Shown here in pieces: positions 1 to 9,511 of a DNA stretch of 64,000 nucleotides. Position numbers and translations under genes: made by a program. Within the stretch, counting starts at the first letter, position 1, and every line of letters starts with the position of its first letter. The DNA lies in assembly GCA_947462765.1 (NCBI GenBank), contig CANHQK010000006.1, positions 1 through 64,000 of the forward strand, given 5' to 3'. Source of the DNA: Bdellovibrionales bacterium. Lineage in GTDB: Bacteria > Bdellovibrionota > UBA1018 > CAIMNF01. The notes under the pieces are model-generated. The model was given only the letters and a program-made list of their open reading frames with translations. It was not told the origin of the DNA and did no database searches.

Positions 1-1802
<1,802 letters not shown>

Positions 1803-1837
1803 ATATGATTATTTTATATCAAAACATAAAATATTTT

Positions 1838-1857
1838 AATGTCAAATTCATGACATT
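1838..1857. promoter_or_regulatory. Perfect inverted repeat AATGTCA-AATTCA-TGACATT in the divergent LysR/secreted-protein intergenic region; candidate operator
   Basis: 7-bp perfect arms, 6-bp spacer, AT-rich divergent promoter region. Confidence 0.5.
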
Positions 1858-1874
1858 CTGTTACATTGCAATGC

Positions 1875-2363
1875 ATGAAAACTGCACTTCTGAGTCTTGC
1901 GACCCTGATCCTCTCCACCCCGGTAGCGCTGGCTGACGGATTCCTTTGTGAAGGCAAGAATTCCGGACTCCAGGTCAAACTCTACAACCACACCGACCCG
2001 GCCTATGGCACCCGCACCCCGGCTGTCCTCGTACTTTCCAATCCTCATGTACAGAGTGACCGTAAAACCATTGCGGTGTTCTCGGATCAGAACGAGACCC
2101 TTGCTTATCTTGGCCGCGGTCAATACCAAGCCAAAGTGGACCTCCGTTACTTGGACAGCGGTCGCCAGGGAGAGAACGTGGCGGGAACCAAACTCGGCCA
2201 GCTGAAAACCATCATTTTGAAAATCAAGTTCTCTTATTCCCATACCGGTACCCTGATCGCGAACTCGGTGGACGAGATCCCGGCTGCACTGTTCTATCAA
2301 AAGCGGAATGGTGAGCTCCTTGACGAGCAAGCGACCTGCAAGCGTTACCGCAAACAGAATTGA
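1875..2363 (+). CDS. hypothetical secreted protein
   Basis: Signal peptide MKTALLSLATLILSTPVALA; ATG at 1875 preferred over the TTG at 1866. Confidence 0.65.
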   Translation: MKTALLSLATLILSTPVALADGFLCEGKNSGLQVKLYNHTDPAYGTRTPAVLVLSNPHVQSDRKTIAVFSDQNETLAYLGRGQYQAKVDLRYLDSGRQGENVAGTKLGQLKTIILKIKFSYSHTGTLIANSVDEIPAALFYQKRNGELLDEQATCKRYRKQN

Positions 2364-2387
2364 TTTTTTTAACGCAACGATTCCAAG

Positions 2388-2429
2388 AATCACGGGGCCA
2401 TGTTAGGGTGACCCCGTGATTTTTCTTTT
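2388..2429 (+). terminator. Intrinsic-terminator-like hairpin AATCACGGGG...CCCCGTGATT followed by TTTTCTTTT; overlaps GTG start of the next gene
   Basis: 10-bp perfect arms at 2388-2397 and 2412-2421, then a T-rich tract. Confidence 0.7.
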
Positions 2430-3813
2430 GTGGTCCCTGTTGTTTCATCCGGTATCGGCGCGTGCCGTCGAGCCGTCCCCCGAAGCGCGTGAACTCATGC
2501 AACTCGACTTTTTCGAGGGTGGCCGGGGAATGCATCTGTCTCCGGGGATCCTGAACAAGCTCGATCAGCTCCGGGATGTGATCGGTGGGACCCGTGCCGA
2601 TGAGAGCCTGCTCCGGACCCTGACCCGGCGTTGGGGACTCCAGGAACATCAGGGCGAAATCATCGGGATCAAGACTGTGAAGTACAAGAACCTTCATGTC
2701 GGAGTCCTGGGTTGTGTGGCCTGCCACAGCGGCAAGGCAGCCGGTCAGCACATCGTCGGGATCGGAAACAAAAACATCGACCCGGGCAAGATCGGGATGG
2801 ATGGAGTGCGAATCGAGAAGCGCTTCAAAGCTTTGACCGACGCATTGGTCAGAACCCATCTTCTGAAGAAATCCAAAACCTGGTCTGCTCTAGAGGATCG
2901 ATCCATCCGCCTCATGGAGAAACTCGCCGATCCCCGGATGAGTGCCTTGACTCAGGGACTGGTGCCGGTGTCCTTGGTAGGGAGCTGGTTTTACGAAATG
3001 GATCAGACCCGGGCCCCCGACCATGGCTACATCGGAGCGGTAAAGGTTCCCTCTTGGTTCGGCTTCGAAAAGAAGCTGGAAGCTGGCCAATTTGCGGATG
3101 GAATCGGACGCGGCCACCCCCCGGGTTGGATCATCGGTGTCGAGATCACTTCGGGTCAGACGCCCGAACAGGTCCGTGCCTACTTCGGAAAAGTTGAAAA
3201 AGCCGTTTCACTGATCAGCGCCCTCACTCCCCCCCCTTATCCCTTTACCATCGACCGGGCTCGTGCTGACCGCGGAAAGACGATATTCGACCGCACCTGT
3301 GCCAAGTGCCACGGCACCTACAGTTATCATCCGGATGGCAAACCCGTGTACGAGGTACCCAAGTTCATCCCGCTCGAGAAGATCGGCACCGATCCCGACC
3401 GCCTCGACTATGTCACCCCGGATTTTCTCACCCGTGTGCTGCGAAGCCCGCTTCAAGACCTGATCCAGCTCTCCGAGCAGGCAGGCCAGAGAAAGTACAT
3501 TGCGCCACGACTCCATGCCATTTGGGCCAGATTTCCGTACCTTCACAATGGATCGGTCCCGACGATCCGCGACCTGCTTGAAAAGGCCTCCGATCGACCC
3601 GTAAGATTCTCACTGAAAGACGCCGGCGAACGATACCGCTTCGACCCTGTCCGGATGGGACTGACACGGGTTGAGATCCCCGCTTCGGCCACCCCCGACC
3701 GCGTGATCTACGACACCCGCCTCCACGGACAAACGAACCAGGGCCATGAAAAGTTCATCGATCTGAGCCCGACCGAAAAAGACGAAATCATCGAATACCT
3801 GAAAACCCTCTGA
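2416..3813 (+). CDS. secreted di-heme c-type cytochrome (RoxA / di-heme peroxidase-like family)
   Basis: Two CXXCH motifs (CVACH, CAKCH), signal peptide MIFLLWSLLFHPVSARA, conserved-looking 'APRLHAIWARFPYLHNGSVPTIRDLL'. Confidence 0.8.
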   Translation: MIFLLWSLLFHPVSARAVEPSPEARELMQLDFFEGGRGMHLSPGILNKLDQLRDVIGGTRADESLLRTLTRRWGLQEHQGEIIGIKTVKYKNLHVGVLGCVACHSGKAAGQHIVGIGNKNIDPGKIGMDGVRIEKRFKALTDALVRTHLLKKSKTWSALEDRSIRLMEKLADPRMSALTQGLVPVSLVGSWFYEMDQTRAPDHGYIGAVKVPSWFGFEKKLEAGQFADGIGRGHPPGWIIGVEITSGQTPEQVRAYFGKVEKAVSLISALTPPPYPFTIDRARADRGKTIFDRTCAKCHGTYSYHPDGKPVYEVPKFIPLEKIGTDPDRLDYVTPDFLTRVLRSPLQDLIQLSEQAGQRKYIAPRLHAIWARFPYLHNGSVPTIRDLLEKASDRPVRFSLKDAGERYRFDPVRMGLTRVEIPASATPDRVIYDTRLHGQTNQGHEKFIDLSPTEKDEIIEYLKTL

Positions 3814-3823
3814 GACCGTTTCC

Positions 3824-4249
3824 ATGACCAAGAAAAAGGATGAACCGATCAAGATCAACGGAGCCCAAATGGCTTCAGAACTCCTCGCCGGACTCGACCC
3901 GTCCATGAGGAACCGGATCCTCGGAGAAATCCGGCAAAAAGATCCCGGTCTTGCTGAAAAACTCAAAAAAGGCCTGGTCAGCTTTGATCGGGTGGTCGCA
4001 CTCGATGCGGCGGATTTGCAGAAAGTGCTCCGTTCCTGCCCGCAAAACCTGATCGCCCTCGCACTCAGGGGTCTCGATGATGCATCGAAAAAAGCCGTGT
4101 TCTCGAAGATGACCGAAAGACAGGCGGGAGCCTTGCTCGAAGAGATGCAACTCATGGGCCCTCAAAAGCAATCGGATGTGCTCCTGGCCCGCGAGAAGAT
4201 CTGTGAAACCGCCCGGACCCTCGGAGAGTCCGGGCAGATCAAACTGTAA
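3824..4249 (+). CDS. stand-alone FliG middle/C-terminal-domain-like protein
   Basis: 'SFDRVVALDAADLQKVLRSCPQNLIALALRGLDDASKKAVFSKMTERQAGALLEEMQLMGPQKQSDVLLAREKICETARTLGESGQI' resembles the FliG C-terminal region. Confidence 0.75.
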   Translation: MTKKKDEPIKINGAQMASELLAGLDPSMRNRILGEIRQKDPGLAEKLKKGLVSFDRVVALDAADLQKVLRSCPQNLIALALRGLDDASKKAVFSKMTERQAGALLEEMQLMGPQKQSDVLLAREKICETARTLGESGQIKL

Positions 4250-4255
4250 ACGGAA

Positions 4256-5230
4256 TCACCAACCGAGAATGTAAGCGAACATGAGCGGCGCCACGATGGT
4301 GGCATCGGACTCGACGATGAACTTCGGGGTATCGACTCCGAGCTTGGCCCAGGTGATTTTTTCGTTCGGAACCGCGCCGGAGTAAGATCCGTAAGACGTG
4401 GTCGAATCGCTGATCTGGCAGAAGTAGCTCCACAGCTTGGGGGATCTGTTCAGATCTTTCTCGAGCATCGGTACCACGCAAATCGGGAAATCGCCTGCGA
4501 TCCCGCCACCGATCTGAAAGAAGCCGACGGTGCTCTTGCCGGAAGTGTTTTCCATGTACCAGTCGGCGAGCATCATCATGTACTCAATGCCGGTTTTGAC
4601 GGTGTGCACGTTCTTGACCCGCTTCTCGATGCAATAAGCGGCGTACATGTTGCCGAGAGTGGAGTCTTCCCAGCCCGGAACGATGATCGGAATGTTCTTC
4701 TCGGCCGCTGCGAGCATCCAGCTGTTCTTCGGGTCGATCTGATAGTGTTGCTTGAACTTGCCTTTCAGGAGGGCCCGGAAGAAGAACTCATGCGGAAAGC
4801 AACGCTCGCCCTTGGCTTCGGCTTCGGTCCACTCTTCTTCCATGATCCGCCAGATTTTCCGCATGGCTTCTTCTTCTGGAATACAAGTATCCGTCACGCG
4901 GTTGAGTGCGCGCTTCAGAAGGTCATTCTCTTGCTCGGGAGTCAGGTCACGGTAGTTGGGGATCCGGACATAGTGCTCATGAGCAACGAGGTTGTAAATG
5001 TCTTCTTCAAGGTTCGCGCCCGTGCAGGAGATCGCATGAACTTTATCCTGACGGATCATCTCGGCCAAGGAGAGCCCGAGTTCGGCCGTGCTCATCGCTC
5101 CTGCGAGAGTGACCATCATTTTGTTACCGTCTTCGAGGTGTTTCTTGTAGCCCTTGGCGGCATCCATCATCGCCGCTGCATTGAAGTGGCGGTAGTGGTG
5201 TTCCATGAATTGGGTGACGGTTTTCGACAT
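4256..5230 (-). CDS. deoxyhypusine synthase family protein
   Basis: 'MMVTLAGAMSTAELGLSLAEMIRQDKVHAISCTGANLEEDIYNLVAHEHY' and 'ITWAKLG' (equivalent of catalytic-Lys WGK motif). Confidence 0.87.
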   Translation of the reverse strand: MSKTVTQFMEHHYRHFNAAAMMDAAKGYKKHLEDGNKMMVTLAGAMSTAELGLSLAEMIRQDKVHAISCTGANLEEDIYNLVAHEHYVRIPNYRDLTPEQENDLLKRALNRVTDTCIPEEEAMRKIWRIMEEEWTEAEAKGERCFPHEFFFRALLKGKFKQHYQIDPKNSWMLAAAEKNIPIIVPGWEDSTLGNMYAAYCIEKRVKNVHTVKTGIEYMMMLADWYMENTSGKSTVGFFQIGGGIAGDFPICVVPMLEKDLNRSPKLWSYFCQISDSTTSYGSYSGAVPNEKITWAKLGVDTPKFIVESDATIVAPLMFAYILGW

Positions 5231-5296
5231 GGCGGATTCTCCTCGGTTTCCGGACGGTTTTTCGATCCATCCGTTTTAGAGGAAATTCCGAAAAGA

Positions 5297-5704
5297 TCAA
5301 GGGTTTTTCCAGCCCATTTCCTGCATCACCAGCTTCAAATCCTCCCAGGCGGAACGCTTCAAAGCAGGGCGCTCGAGCAGATCGGCAAGAGACTCGGTGA
5401 CGATCACCCGGACTCCGTTCCAGCTGAGAAGCCCACCTTTTTGCCAGCCACCACGGGCTGCGATTCCGGCTCCCAGAATCACCCACACGCGGAATTCCGA
5501 AATACGGGCCGGATCGAAATCCTCTGTAAACTCCTCGAGTACCACTCCACCTGGAGGGGCCTGAAGGGAGGCTACCATTTTTGAAAGCAATTCCCCGCTC
5601 GCCCCCCCGTGAACGCCGGTTCCAAGAATCAGGATCCGATCCGTGTTTCTTCGGGCCATGATAAAGGAGGATTCGGGAAGCAATGACGTCAGACGGGAGC
5701 TCAC
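5297..5704 (-). CDS. hypothetical protein
   Basis: Open frame in an otherwise unoccupied interval, same strand as neighbours; no family recognised. Confidence 0.5.
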   Translation of the reverse strand: MSSRLTSLLPESSFIMARRNTDRILILGTGVHGGASGELLSKMVASLQAPPGGVVLEEFTEDFDPARISEFRVWVILGAGIAARGGWQKGGLLSWNGVRVIVTESLADLLERPALKRSAWEDLKLVMQEMGWKNP

Positions 5705-5721
5705 GTCCGGAGGCTAACCCA

Positions 5722-5982
5722 TTACTGAAGACGATGCAAAACTTCGCGATTATCTAGCCCGCACTCAGGGCAAATGGCTTTCTCTTGCGTCGTATTGCGG
5801 CTGAAATCACTCACATAATTGAAGTGCATCCGCCCCCCGCAAATCTGGCAGTGGGAAAAGTGCCGGATGGCTTGATCGAGGGATCCGATCCCCGGTTTCA
5901 AGGCGGAAGCCTGACCGGTCTCCGTTGCGGAAGTGTCGTTGGAAAGCTCGATTTCCTCGAAAATCTCGTTTGCCTTGCTCAT
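5722..5982 (-). CDS. small zinc-ribbon-like hypothetical protein
   Basis: CQICGG...CPECGL paired CXXC motifs. Confidence 0.55.
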   Translation of the reverse strand: MSKANEIFEEIELSNDTSATETGQASALKPGIGSLDQAIRHFSHCQICGGRMHFNYVSDFSRNTTQEKAICPECGLDNREVLHRLQ

Positions 5983-6054
5983 TTCCTCATCCCTCCTCAG
6001 GTGATGACTCCTCTTCGGGAGTCCGGGGACACCCCTGAATGGGAAATGATTGCC

Positions 6055-6507
6055 TTAGCGTTTCGGTTCAATCAGAACTGACGCAGGCAGTCGACCGGGG
6101 CTGTTTTCTGCTTTTTCGAGTGCTTGGGTCTCGGCCACCGGCAAAGAGATCATGTGCTCGGTATTCCCCTCGAGGTGAATGGTCTGCTTCACCCCACACT
6201 CCCCTTTGGCCACCTGAATCTGATAGGAGCCAGAGGGCGCCACGATGGAAAATCTTCCGTTTTGATCGGACTGGGACTCCACCTGGTTCTGGGACTCATC
6301 GTTCAAGCCGACCAAGCGAATCTGATAGTAGCCACCGCTACAACGGGGATTGAGCTCGAGAACACCGGTCAGTCGGGCAGGAAAAGAAGACCCCCGCTCT
6401 CCCCGCCCCTCTTCATTCTTGGCAAAGAATGGAAGAGAGCACGAAAATGCAGTCACACCCAGAAATACGGTGATGACGGTGGAGTGCTTGCGGAGTCTGG
6501 AAGCCAT
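6055..6507 (-). CDS. putative lipoprotein with carboxypeptidase-regulatory-like/Ig-like fold
   Basis: Lipobox-like 'TVITVFLGVTAFSCS'; 'SDQNGRFSIVAPSGSYQIQV'; internal ATG at 6507 preferred. Confidence 0.55.
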   Translation of the reverse strand: MASRLRKHSTVITVFLGVTAFSCSLPFFAKNEEGRGERGSSFPARLTGVLELNPRCSGGYYQIRLVGLNDESQNQVESQSDQNGRFSIVAPSGSYQIQVAKGECGVKQTIHLEGNTEHMISLPVAETQALEKAENSPGRLPASVLIEPKR

Positions 6508-6541
6508 GGTTCCTGATCGGCAAAAACCCGAAAAAGTTGAG

Positions 6542-7228
6542 TCAAAAATCGCCCGAACGGAGGTGTTCGCGTGACGCCTCGAATACACGGTCAAACATGG
6601 CTTCCGTGAGGAGACCGGTAAAGGTATTTTGCTGGCTGGGATGGTAGGAACAGACGATCACCCGCCCGTCATTTAAGGGGATTTCAGCGCCGTGAGCGAA
6701 TGCAGGCAGAGCCCGCCCCGGCTTGATGCCTTCTGGCAACCGGCGCCAGAGCGCATGGAGGGCGACCTTACCCAGTGCCAGGAACACTTGAATCCGCTTC
6801 AGCTCTAGCAATTCTTCGGAGAGCCAGGTACCGCAACGTTGCAGCTCCTCCGGGAGAGGCTTGTTGGCCGGCGGTGCGCATCTGGCCGCAGTCGTAATGT
6901 AGCAATCCCTGAGCCTGAGTCCGTCTCCCCTGCTTTCGCTCACCGGGCTATTCGAGAATCCGGCCTTGTAAAGGGCACGATAAAGCCAAAGTCCTGATTG
7001 ATCCCCGGTAAACATCCTTCCCGTCCGGTTTGCTCCATGGGCGGCCGGCGCAAGCCCTACGATCAACAGGCGAGCTTGTGGATCACCAAATCCGGGCACC
7101 GGCTTGCCCCAATAGTCTTCGTCCCTGAATTGACGTCGCTTCACACGAGCCACTTCCCGACAATATGCCCTCAGTCTGGGACAACCCTCACATTCGATGA
7201 TCCGGGCGTCGAGTCCGGTCAAACCCAC
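6542..7228 (-). CDS. uracil-DNA glycosylase, family 5 (UdgB-like)
   Basis: 'ECEGCPRLRAYC', 'LLIVGLAPAAHGANRTGRMFTGDQSG', 'VCSYHPSQQNTFTG'. Confidence 0.88.
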   Translation of the reverse strand: MGLTGLDARIIECEGCPRLRAYCREVARVKRRQFRDEDYWGKPVPGFGDPQARLLIVGLAPAAHGANRTGRMFTGDQSGLWLYRALYKAGFSNSPVSESRGDGLRLRDCYITTAARCAPPANKPLPEELQRCGTWLSEELLELKRIQVFLALGKVALHALWRRLPEGIKPGRALPAFAHGAEIPLNDGRVIVCSYHPSQQNTFTGLLTEAMFDRVFEASREHLRSGDF

Positions 7229-7905
7229 GGGGATTCCACCTCTTGCCGTTCTCCCGGCTTCAATCCACCCAGCTCGTACTCTCCCATCCGGATCCGGATC
7301 AGTCGGACCACTGACAAGCCAAGAGCACCGAACATGCGTCTCACGAAACGATTCCTGCCTTCGGAGACCGTGACCCGGTAACGGGTCCCGGACTGGACCT
7401 CCTCCAGCTCATCGAACTTGCCGGGACCGTCAGAGAGTTCGACCGACTCGACCAAGCGCTTCTTGAAATCACGCGGTCCCTTGCCTTCCACGTCCACCTC
7501 GTAAACCTTACGAACTCCGTATCGAGGGTGGGTCATTTTGAGGAGTAAATCTCCGTCGTCGGTCATGAGCAGCAGGCCCTCGGAATCGAAGTCCAAGCGC
7601 CCCACCGGATTCAGACCGGGGAGATCCCTGAAAAAATCCATCACCGTGGGGCGGCCCTCCGGATCGTCCTTGGTGGTGACGACTCCCCTCGGCTTATGAA
7701 ACAGGAACAGGCGTTTCCGCTCAGGCCTCTTGACCGGAACACCATCGAGAGTGAGGTGCTCGCATGAAGGATCAAGGGTTCGACCGAGGTCGGTGAACAC
7801 CTCGCCATTCAACGCCACACGACCCGCACGGATCGCTTCCTCCGCGTGCCTACGGCTCATCAGTCCTGCAGCTGCGATGACTTTTTGTGCCCGTTCCTTC
7901 GGCAT
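7219..7905 (-). CDS. RsuA/RluB/RluE-family pseudouridine synthase
   Basis: S4-like N-terminus plus 'LNPVGRLDFDSEGLLLMTDDGDLLLKMTHPRYGVRKVYEV'. Confidence 0.92.
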   Translation of the reverse strand: MPKERAQKVIAAAGLMSRRHAEEAIRAGRVALNGEVFTDLGRTLDPSCEHLTLDGVPVKRPERKRLFLFHKPRGVVTTKDDPEGRPTVMDFFRDLPGLNPVGRLDFDSEGLLLMTDDGDLLLKMTHPRYGVRKVYEVDVEGKGPRDFKKRLVESVELSDGPGKFDELEEVQSGTRYRVTVSEGRNRFVRRMFGALGLSVVRLIRIRMGEYELGGLKPGERQEVESPWV

Positions 7906-7943
7906 AAAAAAAAGGCCGGAACCCGGGTAAACCGGATCCGGCC
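7906..7943 (-). terminator. Rho-independent terminator (GC-rich hairpin + T8) downstream of the small basic protein gene
   Basis: Minus strand GGCCGGATCCGG-loop-CCGGGTTCCGGCC followed by TTTTTTTT directly abutting ATG at 7905. Confidence 0.75.
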
Positions 7944-7962
7944 CTTCTCCTGGAATCAGGAA

Positions 7963-8172
7963 TTACTTCTTGGCTTTTTTCTTGCGGAACGCGACTTTTT
8001 TGTCAGCGGAACGCTTGGATTTGCCATCGAACAGCTTCTTGGCGAATTCTTTATCGGCCACGATCTTGGTCTTACGCTTGTCGCGTCCGAGCTTGCGGAT
8101 GGTGCGGCGTCCGAGTTTGGCCTTGGGGGTGGTAGTGGTGGTAGTGGTGGTAGTGGTGGTAGTCGTGCTCAT
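7963..8172 (-). CDS. small basic Lys/Arg-rich protein with N-terminal poly-threonine tract
   Basis: 69 aa 'MSTTTTTTTTTTTTTPKAKLGRRTIRKLGRDKRKTK...FRKKKAKK'; 13 bp after the peroxiredoxin stop, followed by a terminator. Confidence 0.7.
   Translation of the reverse strand: MSTTTTTTTTTTTTTPKAKLGRRTIRKLGRDKRKTKIVADKEFAKKLFDGKSKRSADKKVAFRKKKAKK
8128..8163. repeat. Four perfect tandem copies of 9-bp GGTGGTAGT (minus strand ACTACCACC) encoding the Thr tract
   Basis: Read directly from sequence. Confidence 0.95.
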
Positions 8173-8185
8173 AGTCAGTTTTCCT

Positions 8186-8743
8186 TTACTTCTTGGTTAA
8201 AGTTGCCTGGCCCGGTTTCCAGTTTACGGGGCACAGTTCGCCGGTTTGGAGGGCTTGAAGGGTGCGGAGAGTCTCCTCGACTGAACGTCCCACGCCGAGA
8301 GCATTCACACTCATGGCTTGCAGGATCCCGTTCGGATCGATGAGGAAAGTACCCCGGAGGGCGATTCCGCTGTCTTCAATGAGAACTCCGTAGTTCCGGG
8401 ACACAGCATGATTGGTGTCCGCGAGAACGGGGAATTTCACTTCTGGAAGGTCTTTCTCGAACCACGCCTTGTGAGAGTGTTGGCTGTCGGTCGACGCGCC
8501 GATCACCTGGCAGTTCGACTCAAGGAATTGTTTTTCAAGTTGAGCGAAGCTCCGGATCTCCGTCGGGCAAACGAAGGTGAAGTCGAGAGGATAGAAAAAC
8601 AGGCAAACCCATTTTCCCTTGTAGTCATTGAGAGAAACGTCTTTGAACTGGCCTGCGACATAAGCTGGAGATTTGAATTGAGGAGCGGGCTGGCCCACTT
8701 TAACATTCCACACGGGAGGGTTTCCTTTCTGGAGTTGAATCAC
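8186..8743 (-). CDS. 2-Cys peroxiredoxin (AhpC/TSA family); start may be GTG at 8713
   Basis: 'DFTFVCPTEIRSF' peroxidatic Cys and 'GELCPVNWKPG' resolving Cys. Confidence 0.92.
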   Translation of the reverse strand: MIQLQKGNPPVWNVKVGQPAPQFKSPAYVAGQFKDVSLNDYKGKWVCLFFYPLDFTFVCPTEIRSFAQLEKQFLESNCQVIGASTDSQHSHKAWFEKDLPEVKFPVLADTNHAVSRNYGVLIEDSGIALRGTFLIDPNGILQAMSVNALGVGRSVEETLRTLQALQTGELCPVNWKPGQATLTKK

Positions 8744-8757
8744 TTTTGAATTCCAAT

Positions 8758-8786
8758 ACCTTACTTGCGAAGGTAGACTCTGACAA
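8758..8786 (-). promoter_or_regulatory. sigma70-like promoter TTGTCA-N17-TAAGGT upstream of peroxiredoxin
   Basis: -35/-10 hexamers with 17-bp spacer on the minus strand. Confidence 0.5.
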
Positions 8787-8791
8787 GAAAA

Positions 8792-9496
8792 ATGCCACCG
8801 TTTCCCCGCCTGAAATCACTGACTCAAGCCATACTGCTGCCCGCCGGCATCTACCTCGGTTTCTTCCTGGCTCGCCCGATCTGGTTCAAACCCTGGTGCG
8901 CCACCGACCCCACTCCATGCACGGTCGACCGGGTCAACGGGATCGATCGGATCGTATTCGAATTCCAGTCGGTATTCGCAGACTTCCTTTCAAACCTCCT
9001 CCAGAATTCAGTGGGAGTCGTGGCATTTATCCTTCCTTGGATCCTGATCCGGAAAGGTGCCGCCCGCTCCCTCACGCTCAATCTCGGACTCCTGTCGGCC
9101 ACAGCCTGGAACGGCGTGCTGGTGGAAGCGGTCCGGGCCGTGGCCCAGCGCCCCCGCCCTCTCGTGTTCCGATCCCCCGCGGGCGACGGTGCCAACATCC
9201 ATCAGTACACGTCGTTCTACTCTGGCCACACCAGCTTCGTGGCACTCGCCCTGCTCATCACCTGCTTGAGCCTCAGGGATCACGTCGAGGGGGATCGCCG
9301 GCGAACCATCCTGACCTTGGCCTGGCTCGCCTACCCGCTCCTGACGGGCCTGACCGCCTGTTTACGAGTCATCGGTGGTCGCCATTACCCGACGGACACT
9401 CTGGCGGGGTTTTTATTTGGAAGTTTAGTGGGTTGGATCGTTTATCAATCCATAACGCGGCGCGAAATTTTTATTGAATCCCAACCTTCGCCATGA
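8792..9496 (+). CDS. PAP2-family membrane phosphatase
   Basis: 'YSGHTSFVALALLI' and 'RVIGGRHYPTDTLAG' PAP2 motifs; multiple TM segments. Confidence 0.85.
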   Translation: MPPFPRLKSLTQAILLPAGIYLGFFLARPIWFKPWCATDPTPCTVDRVNGIDRIVFEFQSVFADFLSNLLQNSVGVVAFILPWILIRKGAARSLTLNLGLLSATAWNGVLVEAVRAVAQRPRPLVFRSPAGDGANIHQYTSFYSGHTSFVALALLITCLSLRDHVEGDRRRTILTLAWLAYPLLTGLTACLRVIGGRHYPTDTLAGFLFGSLVGWIVYQSITRREIFIESQPSP

Positions 9497-9511
9497 TAAC
9501 ACAGCGCATCT

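Noticed and set aside
7970-8200. Poly-valine ORF on the plus strand across the 9-bp repeat
   Set aside because: Antisense reading of the Thr-repeat gene; the minus-strand ORF has operon context and terminator.
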